Counted from the stretch's first letter, positions 33,219 through 43,681 are shown. The stretch: DNA of 64,000 bases from Aphanocapsa sp. GSE-SYN-MK-11-07L (GCA_019359715.1 JAHHGS010000033.1:43250-107249), one strand, 5' to 3'. Notes: a model not told the origin generated them from the letters alone. Translations and numbers: made by a program.

Positions 33219-34019
33219 TTACTCCTCGGATAATCTCTGGCGGTAGGCTTCCCAGTCTACTCCAGAAATTTCTTCTGAGAAAACCAATCGGTAATGTTTC
33301 TCTGAAAGAATACTAATGCGATCAGCAATCTTCTCAAAGGAAAATAGAGCAATGATGCTGCCCTCCATAAATTGGGCTGCAATAGGACGGCAAATCAGCA
33401 GTGGAAATTTAGACTCACACAGTGCAAAATCCTGTTCAATTTGAACAATACTTTGTTTGTCTTTTCCGCCTTTTGCTTGCACAGGGAAGACATAATGGGC
33501 ACCTCGACGATCAACACCAATGTACAGCTCATCAGTCTCCACCTGCCCTATCTCAGGGACGGTAGTTCGCAAATGATTTTGCAGCGAATAGCAAGTCACG
33601 CCTGTAAAGATATCAATGAGGCGGTTATAGCGTAGTTTTGCCAGTAACGCTTGCTCATCGCTCAACGCATACATCGACACAATGCCTGGTGTAGCATCAG
33701 GTATTTTTGTCTCCGCTAGTAGCGGGTTAGGAATAATTTGAGGGTCAATGATCGCAACAAAACGGTAGCGAGCGCGCCCGGCCGGTCGAATGATCCAGGT
33801 CAAGCCCGCCGGCGCTTTAGCATTAATGGCAACAGGCAAATCGTTTCGATAGCGGAAGCTGTAGACGACATCGCCAAGATTCTTTGGTAAATTTATCTTT
33901 AATCTTTCTCCTGCCTGAGCAATTTCTTCCCGTGTGAATGGAATCTCTGTCATACCATCCTTATAGTGGGAAAAAAATATATGCTCGATAATCTGCTCGT
34001 AACGGTTTTGCGCTGTCAT
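33219..34019 (-). CDS. Probable restriction endonuclease of a type II-like system
   Basis: 266 residues. The candidate nuclease core is VETDELYIGVDRRGAHYVFP followed by VQAKGG, which fits a PD-(D/E)xK active site: Asp in GVD and QAK supplying Gln/Lys. It overlaps the methyltransferase gene by 4 bp (ATGA). I do not recognise a named isoschizomer. Its partner's presence, the overlap and the nuclease-like motif together support a restriction enzyme. Codon and base use look AT-richer than the flanking genes, consistent with mobility. Recognition sequence is unknown. Confidence 0.7.
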   Translation of the reverse strand: MTAQNRYEQIIEHIFFSHYKDGMTEIPFTREEIAQAGERLKINLPKNLGDVVYSFRYRNDLPVAINAKAPAGLTWIIRPAGRARYRFVAIIDPQIIPNPLLAETKIPDATPGIVSMYALSDEQALLAKLRYNRLIDIFTGVTCYSLQNHLRTTVPEIGQVETDELYIGVDRRGAHYVFPVQAKGGKDKQSIVQIEQDFALCESKFPLLICRPIAAQFMEGSIIALFSFEKIADRISILSEKHYRLVFSEEISGVDWEAYRQRLSEE

Positions 34020-35368
34020 GCCAAGGATTTTTGAGCATATTGGGAATCAGAAGTTGGCATCTTGCCAGACCAGCGCAATACCACCACCTCTTCCCTTAAT
34101 TGTTCGCGTGTTGCTGTCGCTAGCCGCGTACGGAACAGTTCAATGTCAACAATTTCATAACCCAGATCTTCAGCAATTTCAGCCAGCAGTTGGCCAGTGC
34201 GGATCATAATTCGCAAGTATGATGCTTGGTCGCCTACGACATAGCCTAGATGGGCACCAGGACGTAATACATGACGCAAATCAGCAAGGTGCTTTGCCAT
34301 CCCGCCAAAGTAGAGTTTTGTTGTACGGGCATACATTCTCTCAAAACCACTGGTTTTACCAAGTTCGATACGGCGTTTTTCAATATCTTCTGCAATTTGC
34401 TGAATTCTTGGGTGATTTGCTACCCATAGATCGTCAGTATCTGCCTTGTAGACGTTACGGGTGTTAGAGCGAATTAATCCTTGCTTGAGCGCTCTCAGTT
34501 CTGCTTTGTTACGGATGAAGCCGAGTAGTACGGACTCCAATCGGGTTGTGCGTGTGTAGTCTTTCTCATTTGGATAGGGTGGAGAGGTAAACACCGCATC
34601 AATGGAATTAGGCTGTATGACTTGAATAATCTGCCGCGAATCGGCTTGGTAGATTCTAGCTGGTGTTTGTCCTAAGGTTTGCAAATATCGTAAGTCTTCA
34701 GCGATCGCAGTCACCTCTTCCATCCAAGATTGTACGACTGGAGCATCATCCTTGGGCTTACCTACACCCACTTCAGGCCCAAAATGCAGGTTGCTGATAG
34801 AGCCAACCACAGCTTTTGCGAACGCCAATAGAAAATGTCGATTGTAAGCTTCGTCGCCACTCTGCTTAATCCTATTTAATAGTACTAGCGTCTTATGTAG
34901 CGGTAATGGACTAATTGAATTAGTCAGGATAATTTTCTCGCTTTCTTCTGGCAAGGTTCGCAGGGAAACTGGCTTACGTTTGAGCGTCTTTTCAGTTGCT
35001 TCAGCAATGCGTGAAGCAATCGCTATAAATTCATCAGGATTAGGTGTCCAGTCTAGTTTTACAGATCCTGCAAACCAAGCCATTGAGTTAGCCTCAATGC
35101 CAACACTCGGAATACCCAACTTTTTGCACTCTACAACCGTTGTCCCTGTGCCACAGAAAGGGTCAAGTACTTGCTGCTGCTGGTTGATTTCAAATCTTTG
35201 AAGGTAATCCTGCACCAAATGCGGTGGGAAAGAGAGAACAAAACGATACCAATCATGGGCAGCACTATCTGCATGGCGCACTTGATTTAACTCAGGACGC
35301 TTATGGTCTATCTCTAGTTTTTCAATAGATGGAGTCGGTTTAGCAGCATTTGGAGACACTTCTATCAC
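34016..35368 (-). CDS. DNA methyltransferase of a restriction-modification system
   Basis: 450 residues from a GTG start. The AdoMet-binding motif I (VLDPFCGTGTTVVECKKLG, near residue 70) precedes the catalytic motif IV (DAVFTSPPYPNEKDY, near residue 260); SPPY favours N4-cytosine methylation, though N6-adenine is not excluded. The order I before IV differs from the common beta class and fits the alpha class, with a long insertion between. Immediately upstream of and overlapping the nuclease gene. The methylase presumably protects the host from it. The pair lies just before the terminator of the ribosomal operon. Confidence 0.85.
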   Translation of the reverse strand: MIEVSPNAAKPTPSIEKLEIDHKRPELNQVRHADSAAHDWYRFVLSFPPHLVQDYLQRFEINQQQQVLDPFCGTGTTVVECKKLGIPSVGIEANSMAWFAGSVKLDWTPNPDEFIAIASRIAEATEKTLKRKPVSLRTLPEESEKIILTNSISPLPLHKTLVLLNRIKQSGDEAYNRHFLLAFAKAVVGSISNLHFGPEVGVGKPKDDAPVVQSWMEEVTAIAEDLRYLQTLGQTPARIYQADSRQIIQVIQPNSIDAVFTSPPYPNEKDYTRTTRLESVLLGFIRNKAELRALKQGLIRSNTRNVYKADTDDLWVANHPRIQQIAEDIEKRRIELGKTSGFERMYARTTKLYFGGMAKHLADLRHVLRPGAHLGYVVGDQASYLRIMIRTGQLLAEIAEDLGYEIVDIELFRTRLATATREQLREEVVVLRWSGKMPTSDSQYAQKSLA

Positions 35369-35558
35369 GTATATAGTGTGGTCATGGTATTTTAGTGGAC
35401 TGATGGCACTATAGCAACGTCCGCTCGCTGAAAATTTCGTTTGAGAAGCAAACTAGTCAAGCTCCAAGGTTATGAACTCAACAAAAAGCAGAATCAAAAA
35501 ATTGTTCAATGTAAAGTTAATTGACATCAAGATTAAATATACAAAATCTCTATGCAAA

Positions 35559-35588
35559 AGGGGTCTAGGGCAGTCAGCCTAGACCCCT
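35559..35588 (-). terminator. Rho-independent terminator of the ribosomal operon
   Basis: Inverted repeat AGGGGTCTAGG (35559-35569) and CCTAGACCCCT (35578-35588), an 11-bp perfect stem and 8-base loop. On the minus strand it is followed by TTTTGC. It lies 22 bp past the rpmE stop, ending the ribosomal transcription unit. Confidence 0.85.
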
Positions 35589-35609
35589 AAAATTAGCCAA
35601 AAGCGTGAA

Positions 35610-35837
35610 CTAAGCCTTGGGTGTCTCTTCGCTCGACATCCCGTACTTGCGTAGAAATCGTTCAACGCGACCTTCGGTATCGAGGATCTTCTGGGTGCCG
35701 GTGTAGAAAGGATGATTGCCAGACCAAACATCAACATTCAGTTCTGGCTTGGTGGAACCAGTCGTCATCACTAGCTCACCATTACAGTAAACCTTCGCTT
35801 CAGGATACCAAGTGGGATGGATATTTGGCTTAGCCAT
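35610..35837 (-). CDS. rpmE: Ribosomal protein bL31
   Basis: 75 residues, MAKPNIHPTWYPEAKVYCNGE then STKPELNVDVWSGNHPFYTG, which is the L31 signature. Of the four zinc-binding cysteines of type A L31 only one is present, as in other cyanobacterial and plastid forms. It is the last gene of the operon, just before the terminator. Confidence 0.95.
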   Translation of the reverse strand: MAKPNIHPTWYPEAKVYCNGELVMTTGSTKPELNVDVWSGNHPFYTGTQKILDTEGRVERFLRKYGMSSEETPKA

Positions 35838-35882
35838 AATCAGGTGCTCACTAAATTTTGGGGCAAAAACAGGCGTAAAAAA

Positions 35883-36296
35883 TTAGCGTTTAGAGAATTG
35901 AGGTGCCTTACGAGCTTTCCGCAAGCCGTATTTTTTCCGTTCCTTGGCGCGGGGGTCGCGGGTCAGATAGCCTTCAATTTTTAACGGCTTCCGATTTTCA
36001 GGGTCAAGTTCACACAGAGCGCGAGCCACCCCCAGCCGAATTGAGTCTGCCTGGCCGGTCAGTCCCCCGCCGCTGGCATTGACGAAAATATCATACTCAT
36101 TCTCCAGACCCAGGGTTTCTAAAGGCGCTTTGGCGATCGCCAAATAGCTCGGATTAAACTGGAGGTACAAATCGCCTGGTTTACCGTTAATGGTTAACAC
36201 CCCTGTACCGGGTAACAAGCGGACTCTGGCCACAGAAGACTTGCGCCGACCTGTGCCCATGTAGTTAGCCCGTTTTGATTGATCAGCAACTTGCAT
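35883..36296 (-). CDS. rpsI: Ribosomal protein uS9
   Basis: 137 residues. [19 protein letters not shown] near the start and the basic tail [17 protein letters not shown], ending in the SKR that contacts P-site tRNA, identify S9. A 6-bp gap follows L13 (rplM), the usual rplM-rpsI pair. Confidence 0.96.
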   Translation of the reverse strand: MQVADQSKRANYMGTGRRKSSVARVRLLPGTGVLTINGKPGDLYLQFNPSYLAIAKAPLETLGLENEYDIFVNASGGGLTGQADSIRLGVARALCELDPENRKPLKIEGYLTRDPRAKERKKYGLRKARKAPQFSKR

Positions 36297-36302
36297 GAAC
36301 TT

Positions 36303-36761
36303 CTATGCTCCTGGAATAGTATTGATAACGAGGACTTCGGGCTGTTGAGCTTGATGAGGATGATCCGGTCCAGCATAGACCTTCAGCTTGGTGAAGAGCT
36401 GCCGCCCCAAGCTATTCTTGGGCAACATTCCCTTCACAGCGTGTTCAACAATCCGCTCCGGAATCCGCCCTTGCAGCTTGGCAAACGTTTCGGTTTTCAT
36501 ACCGCCTGGCCGCCCAGAGTGTCGTCTGTAGACTTTTTGCTCTCGCTTTTTGCCCGTTACAGCCACTTTTTCGGCATTGATCACAATCACGAAATCGCCG
36601 GTATCCATAAAGGGAGTATAGGTAGGGCTGTTTTTGCCCCGCAGAATCATGGCAACTTGCGTTGCCAGCCGACCCAAGCGCTGATCAGCAGCATCAACGA
36701 CGAACCACTTAGGATCCAGAGTCGCAGTCGTAGGGAGGTAGGTTTTAGTCATTGTGTTCAT
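36303..36761 (-). CDS. rplM: Ribosomal protein uL13
   Basis: 152 residues from ATG 36761 ([13 protein letters not shown] 36752 is possible). [49 protein letters not shown] and [22 protein letters not shown] are the L13 blocks. Paired with rpsI. Confidence 0.96.
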   Translation of the reverse strand: MNTMTKTYLPTTATLDPKWFVVDAADQRLGRLATQVAMILRGKNSPTYTPFMDTGDFVIVINAEKVAVTGKKREQKVYRRHSGRPGGMKTETFAKLQGRIPERIVEHAVKGMLPKNSLGRQLFTKLKVYAGPDHPHQAQQPEVLVINTIPGA

Positions 36762-36800
36762 CTCAGCTAGTAAAAAATTCTGATGCGCCGTCGGGTCAGA

Positions 36801-37649
36801 CTAGGCAGGACAGGGGAAAGCAAACAGCTCTGGCAGGGTCAACCGCGGCAGCGTCTCAAACCAAATTGGCTCCGGCAACGGAAAATCTGGATAACCTACC
36901 CTTAACAAGCATAAACCACGGGCAGGAGCGGCGTACTTGACCTGATCGCGCTGCTCGGTCTGCCAGATTTCAGTAAAGCTGGCCGGCGATCGCTGCCCAA
37001 TCCCCACCTCAACCAATAGACCAACCAGCAACCGCATCATCCCATACAGGAAGCCGCTGGCTTGGACTTCAATTTCAACCAAAGCTCCCTGCCGCTGACA
37101 GCTAGCCGCCTGGACATCGACCCAAGAATGTGGGCGGCCCGAATTGGCGCGATGAAAGGCAGCCAAATGATGTTTGCCAATCAGCGGTTCTAGAGCTTGC
37201 TGGATTAAACCTACATCTAGGGGCTGCTGATAATAATGCCAAGTCAGAGCGCTCAGAAATAAATTGGGGTGGCGATCTGTGTACAGGGTATAGCGATAGC
37301 GCCGCCACTGGGCCGAAAAACGGGCGTGCCAATCAGCGGCGACGGCGGCTGAGCCGCGAACTAAAATATCTTTCGGTAGGCGAGCATTCAGTACGCTGGC
37401 CCAGCGATGGGCTGGAATTGGAGCCGTCGTGTCAAAATGAGCCACCTGAGCGGCAGCATGTACACCCGTATCGGTTCTACCCGCAGCATGGAGCGTCACC
37501 GGTTGCCCAACCACCCCAGTGATCGCTGCTTCAACTTCTTGCTGGACATTCCGATGGGCGGGCTGCCGCTGCCAGCCATAAAAATCCGTGCCTAGATACT
37601 GAAGCACTAGGACAATCCGGTGGGTAGAGGCAGCAACAGGCATGGACAT
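36801..37649 (-). CDS. truA: tRNA pseudouridine synthase TruA
   Basis: 282 residues. LVLQYLGTDFYGWQRQP, then AGRTDTGVHAAAQVAHF with the catalytic Asp (near residue 60), and GFLYGMMRLLVGLLVEVG identify TruA, which makes pseudouridine at positions 38-40 of tRNA. In cyanobacteria truA is found between rplQ and rplM, as here. Confidence 0.95.
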   Translation of the reverse strand: MSMPVAASTHRIVLVLQYLGTDFYGWQRQPAHRNVQQEVEAAITGVVGQPVTLHAAGRTDTGVHAAAQVAHFDTTAPIPAHRWASVLNARLPKDILVRGSAAVAADWHARFSAQWRRYRYTLYTDRHPNLFLSALTWHYYQQPLDVGLIQQALEPLIGKHHLAAFHRANSGRPHSWVDVQAASCQRQGALVEIEVQASGFLYGMMRLLVGLLVEVGIGQRSPASFTEIWQTEQRDQVKYAAPARGLCLLRVGYPDFPLPEPIWFETLPRLTLPELFAFPCPA

Positions 37650-37667
37650 ACAGCGGCGATCGCACTC

Positions 37668-38018
37668 TTAAACCAGCTCAATCACGGCCATTTCAGCATT
37701 GTCGCCCTGTCTTCTCACAGTGCGAATGATCCGGGTATAGCCCCCCTGACGCTGACCATAGCGCTCCCCAGCCTGCTGAAATAGGGCGTGCACCAACTGC
37801 TTATCGTAGATGTAGCCCATCGCCCGCCGACGGGCACTCAATGACCCTTCTTTGGCCAAGGTGATCATTTTTTCGGCTTCAGAGCGCACCGCTTGGGCCC
37901 GGACTTTAGTCGTGGTAATGCGCCCGTGCCGAATTAGCTCGGTGGTGAGCGATCGCAGCAGCGCCTTGCGCTGGTCAGCAGGCTTACCTAATAAATTAAC
38001 TCGACAACGGTGACGCAT
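37668..38018 (-). CDS. rplQ: Ribosomal protein bL17
   Basis: 116 residues with [20 protein letters not shown], then [25 protein letters not shown], which is standard L17. It lies between rpoA and truA. Confidence 0.96.
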   Translation of the reverse strand: MRHRCRVNLLGKPADQRKALLRSLTTELIRHGRITTTKVRAQAVRSEAEKMITLAKEGSLSARRRAMGYIYDKQLVHALFQQAGERYGQRQGGYTRIIRTVRRQGDNAEMAVIELV

Positions 38019-38066
38019 GACATTAACCCTAATTAATCAATCCTAAATAAACAGTCAGATTGGCAG

Positions 38067-39017
38067 CTAGCCAGACTTAGCTGGTTTTTCGAGCGGCAGC
38101 ATGATGCCCAGATTTTTTTGCAGGGCCTCAATTACCTCTTCGGCCGACTTAGCGCCAAAGTTTTTAATCTCTAGCAGGTCTTCCTGAGAGTAGCCCAAGA
38201 GGTCAGACACACTGTTGATTTGGGCCCGCTTCAGGCAGTTATAGGCCCTGACCGACAGGTTGAGGTTCTCAATCGGAATTTGATTGGTCTCGTCTTCGCT
38301 GTCGTCGTGGGTAAATTCGGTTGACTTGAAGGGGACATCTTTGAGCGGATTGAACAGATCCACTAAAATGCTGGCGGCTTGATTGAGCGCCTCCTGCGGC
38401 GTCAAACTGCCATCCGTCCAAATATCTAAAATCAGCCGATCTTTCTCAACTGACCCACCCACGCGGGCATCTTCGACCGCATAATTGACCTTGCGAACCG
38501 GCATAAAAATGCCATCAATCTGCAAATAGTCGAGAGCAGCAGAATCATCTCGACTGCGGTCAATCGCGCGGTAGCCTTTGCCTTGCTCGATCTTAAACTC
38601 CATTTCCAGGGTTGCATCAGCCGACAACGTGGCGATGTACTGATCTGGATTAATGATGTCCACTTCCGGCGACATTTCAAAATCGCCCGCCGTTACGGTT
38701 GCCGGTCCCTGCACAAACAGCCTACCAATTTGAGGCTCTGGAACATAGCTTCTTAAAACCAGCTCCTTCATCTTTAGCAGGATGTCAAGAACGTCTTCTC
38801 TAACGCCTGGAATGGTCGCAAACTCGTGGTTAACGCCCGCAATCCGCACCGAAGTCACAGCAGTGCCGATCAGGTTAGACAGCAATACCCGTCTGAGGGC
38901 ATTGCCGACTGTTGTACCCTGACCTCGATCTAACGTTTCGAGCACAAACTGACTATATTGGCTGTAATCTGCCTCAGTGCGAGACTCAACGCACTCTACT
39001 TGAAAACCCACAATCAT
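38067..39017 (-). CDS. rpoA: RNA polymerase alpha subunit
   Basis: 316 residues from ATG 39017, preceded by GAGGGAGG. The longer frame to 39107 overlaps rpsK and is rejected. The N-terminal assembly domain has the GQGTTVGNALRRVLLSNL block near residue 33. The C-terminal DNA-binding domain (from about residue 225) has IENLNLSVRAYNCLKRAQI and VSDLLGYSQEDLLEIKNFGAKSAEEV. It lies 35 bp downstream of rpsK. Confidence 0.95.
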   Translation of the reverse strand: MIVGFQVECVESRTEADYSQYSQFVLETLDRGQGTTVGNALRRVLLSNLIGTAVTSVRIAGVNHEFATIPGVREDVLDILLKMKELVLRSYVPEPQIGRLFVQGPATVTAGDFEMSPEVDIINPDQYIATLSADATLEMEFKIEQGKGYRAIDRSRDDSAALDYLQIDGIFMPVRKVNYAVEDARVGGSVEKDRLILDIWTDGSLTPQEALNQAASILVDLFNPLKDVPFKSTEFTHDDSEDETNQIPIENLNLSVRAYNCLKRAQINSVSDLLGYSQEDLLEIKNFGAKSAEEVIEALQKNLGIMLPLEKPAKSG

Positions 39018-39051
39018 GCCTCCCTCAAAGTGATTACCGATCCCACTGCCG

Positions 39052-39447
39052 CTAAACTCGCCGCCGCTTGGGGGGACGGCAGCCATTGTGGGGGATCGGC
39101 GTAACATCGCGGATCAAGGTGATCTCTAGTCCGGCCCCTTGTAAGGCTCGAATCGCTGTTTCTCGACCCGCGCCAGGGCCGCTCACCATGACTTCAATTT
39201 GACGCATTCCCTGATCGGTGGCCCGCCGAGCAGCGCTTTCAGCCGCTGTTTGGGCGGCAAAAGGGGTGCCTTTTTTAGCCCCTTTAAATCCACTCGCCCC
39301 GGCTGAAGACCAAGAGATGACTTCACCTGCTGCATCTGTAATCGTAATAATCGTGTTGTTGAAGGTAGATTGAATATGGGCTACACCATTGGGCACATTC
39401 CGCTTTTGTTTACGGCTGCCAGTGCGTTTGGTTGGTTGTTGCGGCAT
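39052..39447 (-). CDS. rpsK: Ribosomal protein uS11
   Basis: 131 residues from ATG 39447 ([16 protein letters not shown]). [50 protein letters not shown] and the C-terminal [18 protein letters not shown] identify S11. The frame upstream to 39501 adds 18 non-conserved residues. Confidence 0.95.
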   Translation of the reverse strand: MPQQPTKRTGSRKQKRNVPNGVAHIQSTFNNTIITITDAAGEVISWSSAGASGFKGAKKGTPFAAQTAAESAARRATDQGMRQIEVMVSGPGAGRETAIRALQGAGLEITLIRDVTPIPHNGCRPPKRRRV

Positions 39448-39520
39448 GATGACGTTAATTGAAGGAAAGTTGAGCGAATTAATAACCGGGCTAACAGGCA
39501 AAAAATTAAGGATTGGCTAA

Positions 39521-39901
39521 CTATTTCTTACCAGGGGCTTTCTTCTTGCCAGCGACAGTCCGACGACCACCGCGGCGAGTTCGAGCATTGGTGCGGGTAC
39601 GCTGCCCTCGCACAGGTAAGCCCAAGCGGTGCCGGCGTCCTCGATAGGTGCCAATGTCCATCAATCGCTTGATGTTCATGGCTTCTAAACGCCGCAAATC
39701 ACCCTCAACCTGATAGGCTTCGATCGCCGCCCTGAGCGCAGTTACATCGGCATCTGTCAGTTCTTTGATCCGGGTGTCAGGATTGACGCCGGTTTTATCA
39801 AGAATCTCATGGGATCGGGTCAGACCAATTCCGTAAATATATGTCAGACCAATTTCAACTCGTTTATCACGAGGCAGGTCTACTCCGGCAATCCGTGCCA
39901 C
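39521..39901 (-). CDS. rpsM: Ribosomal protein uS13
   Basis: 126 residues. [26 protein letters not shown] and the basic tail [23 protein letters not shown] are S13 hallmarks. It lies between rpmJ and rpsK. Confidence 0.96.
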   Translation of the reverse strand: MARIAGVDLPRDKRVEIGLTYIYGIGLTRSHEILDKTGVNPDTRIKELTDADVTALRAAIEAYQVEGDLRRLEAMNIKRLMDIGTYRGRRHRLGLPVRGQRTRTNARTRRGGRRTVAGKKKAPGKK

Positions 39902-39973
39902 GCTGCTTATCTCCCTGTAATGCTTGTTAAATGAAGTGATTAGTACTTCTAAAGTGAAGTGATTAGTGCTACT

Positions 39974-40087
39974 CTAACCCTGACGTTGCTTATGTTTGGG
40001 GTTAGAGCAAATCACCATGACTCGGCCACGCCGACGAATAACGCGGCATTTCTCACAAATTTTACGGACTGAGGAACGAACTTTCAT
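39974..40087 (-). CDS. rpmJ: Ribosomal protein bL36
   Basis: A 37-residue gene, too short for most ORF finders. It reads [14 protein letters not shown], then [20 protein letters not shown] and ends RQG. The zinc ligands Cys11, Cys14, Cys27 and His32 are complete. In cyanobacteria it lies between infA and rpsM, as here. Confidence 0.95.
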   Translation of the reverse strand: MKVRSSVRKICEKCRVIRRRGRVMVICSNPKHKQRQG

Positions 40088-40138
40088 TGCTTCTGGGCTG
40101 CTGGAAAAGGGTGCAAAACTCACATTATATCAACAAGG

Positions 40139-40363
40139 TTACTTCTTACGCAAACGGTAAGTAATTCTACCTTTGGTTAAGTCGTAGGGAGTTAGTTCAA
40201 CTTTGACGCGATCGCCGGGCAAAATCTTAATATAATTCCGCCGAATCTTGCCAGAAATGTGTGCCAACACATTAAAGCCATTGTCTAACTCAACCCGAAA
40301 CATGGCATTGGGCAGCGACTCTGTGACTGTCCCTTCAATTTCAATCGCATCTTGCTTAGTCAA
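40139..40363 (-). CDS. infA: Translation initiation factor IF-1
   Basis: 74 residues. [21 protein letters not shown] and [11 protein letters not shown] are the canonical S1-fold blocks. The start codon is TTG (40363), matching the usual methionine in alignment; AGGAGG at 40375-40380 lies 11 bases upstream and inside the end of adk. Confidence 0.96.
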   Translation of the reverse strand: MTKQDAIEIEGTVTESLPNAMFRVELDNGFNVLAHISGKIRRNYIKILPGDRVKVELTPYDLTKGRITYRLRKK

Positions 40364-40364
40364 G

Positions 40365-40958
40365 CTAATTTACGCCTCCTTTGGCAATACTGCGTTTAAT
40401 GCTAGCGGTTACTTCCTCGACCGATAACGTCCCGTCGATATAGATAAACTTAGGATGTTTCTGATAGTTCAGAATCATCGGTAAGGTTTCCTGCTCGTAG
40501 ACGGTTAGCCGCTTGAGGATTGTCTCAGGTGTATCATCAGACCGCTGCTGACCTGACTGGGCCATCTGCTGCCGGCGATTTAAGGCCCGCTGATTCAGCG
40601 TCAGCGGCGGCACATCCAAAAACAGCAGGCAATCGTAGGGTTGGTTAATTTTGTCCAACATTTGCTCAAACACGATCGCTTGGCTGGTGTTGCGCGGAAA
40701 ACCATCCATCAGCCAGCCCGCCTCAGCATCCGGCTGAGCCATCCGATTGGCTACCATGTCCACTACAACTTGGTCAGGCACAAGCTCACCTCGATCCATA
40801 AAAGCTTGGGCTTGCTGTCCCAACTCGGTTTTATCTGCTTTTTCTGCCCGGAGAATATCGCCAGTTGAAATATGGGGGACTTCCAGGTAGTCAACCAAAA
40901 AAGCTGCCTGAGTGCCTTTGCCAGACCCCGGACCACCAAACAAGATTAAGCGCGTCAC
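40365..40958 (-). CDS. adk: Adenylate kinase
   Basis: 197 residues. P-loop [22 protein letters not shown]-binding [26 protein letters not shown] and [14 protein letters not shown] blocks are present. It is the short-lid form: no zinc-binding LID insertion is seen, as in other cyanobacterial Adk. It overlaps the end of secY by 4 bp and infA starts 1 base after its stop. Confidence 0.95.
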   Translation of the reverse strand: MTRLILFGGPGSGKGTQAAFLVDYLEVPHISTGDILRAEKADKTELGQQAQAFMDRGELVPDQVVVDMVANRMAQPDAEAGWLMDGFPRNTSQAIVFEQMLDKINQPYDCLLFLDVPPLTLNQRALNRRQQMAQSGQQRSDDTPETILKRLTVYEQETLPMILNYQKHPKFIYIDGTLSVEEVTASIKRSIAKGGVN

Positions 40959-42265
40959 TGCTTCACCATTCCTTCGTAACGTTGCGAAATTACGTAGGTT
41001 TGAATTTGCTTAGCGGTGTCGATCGCCACCCCGACCAGAATTAACAGCGACGTCGCACCAAAGCCCTGAAAGGTCGTTACTCTAGTCGCACTTTCCACTG
41101 CGGTTGGCAAAATCGCCACTAAGCCCAGAAAAATCGCGCCCAGAAAAGTCAAACGGTTAATCACTCGCTCAATGTAATCTGAAGTTGCCTTGCCGGGGCG
41201 AATGCCAGGAATACTAGCCCCCATTTTCTTCAGGTTTTGCGACATATCCACTGGGTTGACGACCAAAGAAGCATAGAAATAGCTGAAAAACATGATCAAC
41301 ACAAGGTAGAAAATCATGTAAATCCAGGGAGTTGGCCCGGCTGGAGAGAGGTAGGAGGTGACGCGAGCAACCCACTCATTTTGGAAAAACTGGCCGAGGG
41401 AGGAAGGCAAAACCAAGACGGCTGAGGCAAAAATAATCGGCATCACATTTCCCTGCACCAGCTTCAAGGGCAAATAGCTGGTTTGCTCCCGATACAGTCG
41501 CCGCCCTACCTGTCGCCGGGCTGAGACAATTGGAATTCGCCGCGTTCCCTCTTGGACAAACACAATTCCGACAATCATGAGTAGAAACACGATCGCCAGA
41601 ATCACAACCCCGCCAACGCTACCCCCACTTTCAGCTAGCTCAACCGTCTGGGAAATCGAGGTGGGCAAGTAAGAAACAATATTTAGAAATATCAGCAGCG
41701 AAGCGCCATTTCCAATTCCACGCTCAGTAATCAGCTCCGAAACCCACATCACAAACATTGAACCCGCCGTCAGGGCCAAGGCCGTCTCTGCAATGAAAAC
41801 TGGGCCAGGAGCAGCAACCGCACCGGGGGTAGAGCTAACCCAAACTGCGATCCCCACACTTTGAATCACCGCCCAAGCGAGGGCGACATAGCGCGTTATT
41901 TGAGAAATCTTCCGTCGGCCTGCTTCTCCTTCATCTTTTTGAAGCCGCTCTAGAGAAGGCAAAGCAGCCGTCAATAATTGCAAAATAATCGAAGCGTTAA
42001 TATAGGGCAGAATGCCGAGCGCAAAAATCCCCAGCGTAGAAATCCCACCACCAGAGAAAATATCCAAGAAACCGATCACCGGGTTATTGGCAATGCTCTG
42101 GGCAAACACCTGACGATCAATGCCAGGAATCGGCAGATAAATTCCCAGCCTGATCAGAACCAGGAGACCAATGGTGACCAGAAGCCGACCTCGCAGACCC
42201 GCTGCTTGGGCCATCTGCACGAAGGTTTCTTGAGCAGTGGGCGCTTTACCACGACTAACAACCAT
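40955..42265 (-). CDS. secY: Preprotein translocase subunit SecY
   Basis: 436 residues, ten membrane helices. The first helix IGLLVLIRLGIYLPIPGID, plug-proximal FSGGGISTLGIFALGILPYINASII and the C-terminal loop NLKKMGASIPGIRPGKATSDY are diagnostic. It forms the channel with SecE and SecG in both plasma and thylakoid membranes. Confidence 0.96.
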   Translation of the reverse strand: MVVSRGKAPTAQETFVQMAQAAGLRGRLLVTIGLLVLIRLGIYLPIPGIDRQVFAQSIANNPVIGFLDIFSGGGISTLGIFALGILPYINASIILQLLTAALPSLERLQKDEGEAGRRKISQITRYVALAWAVIQSVGIAVWVSSTPGAVAAPGPVFIAETALALTAGSMFVMWVSELITERGIGNGASLLIFLNIVSYLPTSISQTVELAESGGSVGGVVILAIVFLLMIVGIVFVQEGTRRIPIVSARRQVGRRLYREQTSYLPLKLVQGNVMPIIFASAVLVLPSSLGQFFQNEWVARVTSYLSPAGPTPWIYMIFYLVLIMFFSYFYASLVVNPVDMSQNLKKMGASIPGIRPGKATSDYIERVINRLTFLGAIFLGLVAILPTAVESATRVTTFQGFGATSLLILVGVAIDTAKQIQTYVISQRYEGMVKQ

Positions 42266-42295
42266 TAGGCAGTCCCTCTAGACAATAAACATGGT

Positions 42296-42745
42296 TTAGG
42301 CATCGGCTGCTGTGCAACTGCCACCGGCCGCTTCAACTTTGGCTTGAGCCGACTTTGTAAAGGCGGCAGCCTCAACCTTCAGCTTGACGGAAAGTTCTCC
42401 ATCACCCAGGATCTTGAGTGGGCCGTCGTCGGTTGTGACAATGCCTGCCTCAATTAAAGAAGCAAGTGTCACAACTGTATTTGCAGGCAATACATTCAGC
42501 TTACCTACATTTATCGTAGTGTATTGCTGGCGATTGATTAAGGGAAAGTGCTTCAGCTTGGGAATCCGGCGATAGAGAGGATTTTGACCTCCCTCAAAGC
42601 CTGGCCGAGTTGGGCGACCGGAGCGGGATTTTTGCCCTCGCATACCAAAGCCGCAACTGGCCCCTTGGCCAGCAGCTATGCCTCGCCCGACCCGACGGCG
42701 ACGATGCTGAGAACCAGCTTGGGGTTGAGGATCTGAGAGTCTCAT
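42296..42745 (-). CDS. rplO: Ribosomal protein uL15
   Basis: 149 residues from ATG 42745. [27 protein letters not shown] and [14 protein letters not shown] are L15 blocks. The frame upstream from 42760 opens with TTG and adds five residues. A 30-bp gap separates it from secY. Confidence 0.95.
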   Translation of the reverse strand: MRLSDPQPQAGSQHRRRRVGRGIAAGQGASCGFGMRGQKSRSGRPTRPGFEGGQNPLYRRIPKLKHFPLINRQQYTTINVGKLNVLPANTVVTLASLIEAGIVTTDDGPLKILGDGELSVKLKVEAAAFTKSAQAKVEAAGGSCTAADA

Positions 42746-42790
42746 AGTCTTTTCACGCAATGAACAATCACATTTGGCAGCGCTGACACA

Positions 42791-43312
42791 CTAGGCATAC
42801 AGGCTTTCGACCGGAATCCCCCGCTCTTCAGCCACATCGGAAAACGTGCGGAGAGAATCAAGGGCATTCACCGCTGCCCTGGCATTATTAAGTGGGTTAC
42901 TAGAACCCAACTGCTTAGCCAAGATGTTGCGGACGCCAGCCAGTTCCAAAACTGTGCGGACTGCTCCCCCGGCAATGACCCCGGTACCCGGAGCAGCCGG
43001 ACGCATCATTACTTTGGCAGCGCCGCCGATGCCGCTGGTCGGGTGAGGGATTGAGCTGGACTTCGTAATTGGCACATCCACTAGGTGCTTTTTGCCGTCG
43101 GCAACGCCCTTTTTGACGGCACCAATCACGTCACTGGCTTTGCCGACTCCAACCCCGACTTGACCGCGCTCATTGCCAACTACAACGATCGCCCGGAAGC
43201 TGAGCTTTTTACCGCCTTTGACCACCTTAGAAACGCGGCGAATTTGCACCACCCGCTCTTGCCAGTTGGTTTCTTTCTCTACATTGCGTGCACTTTTACG
43301 ACGATTTGCCAT
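42791..43312 (-). CDS. rpsE: Ribosomal protein uS5
   Basis: 173 residues. [44 protein letters not shown], and [20 protein letters not shown] identify S5. L30, which follows S5 in many bacteria, is absent, as in other cyanobacteria. Confidence 0.96.
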   Translation of the reverse strand: MANRRKSARNVEKETNWQERVVQIRRVSKVVKGGKKLSFRAIVVVGNERGQVGVGVGKASDVIGAVKKGVADGKKHLVDVPITKSSSIPHPTSGIGGAAKVMMRPAAPGTGVIAGGAVRTVLELAGVRNILAKQLGSSNPLNNARAAVNALDSLRTFSDVAEERGIPVESLYA

Positions 43313-43324
43313 CGGAATTTTTCC

Positions 43325-43681
43325 TTAAAACTCTAAGCCTGCTGCTCTGGCTGCTTCTGCCAGGGCTTTCACACGCCCGTGGTAAAGTTTGCCGCCCCGA
43401 TCGAACACAACGCTACTGATGCCTTTGGCCAGCGATCGCTCAGCAATTAGCTTGCCAATCTGGCTGGAGGCATCGCAATTGGCACTGCTCTTTGTCTTAA
43501 ATTCAGGCTCAACAGTCGAAGCAGCCACCAAAGTGTGTTGCTGCACATCATCAATCACCTGGGCATAAATATGCTGATTGGAGCGAAAAACAGCTAACCG
43601 AGGGCGATCGCCCGTCCCACTGACCTTGCGCCGAACGCGCCGATGGCGGCTGCGAGTTGATTCTACGCGACTGAGTTTCAT
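43325..43681 (-). CDS. rplR: Ribosomal protein uL18
   Basis: 118 residues. [35 protein letters not shown] and [22 protein letters not shown] are L18 blocks. Its ATG overlaps the stop of rplF by one base. Confidence 0.95.
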   Translation of the reverse strand: MKLSRVESTRSRHRRVRRKVSGTGDRPRLAVFRSNQHIYAQVIDDVQQHTLVAASTVEPEFKTKSSANCDASSQIGKLIAERSLAKGISSVVFDRGGKLYHGRVKALAEAARAAGLEF

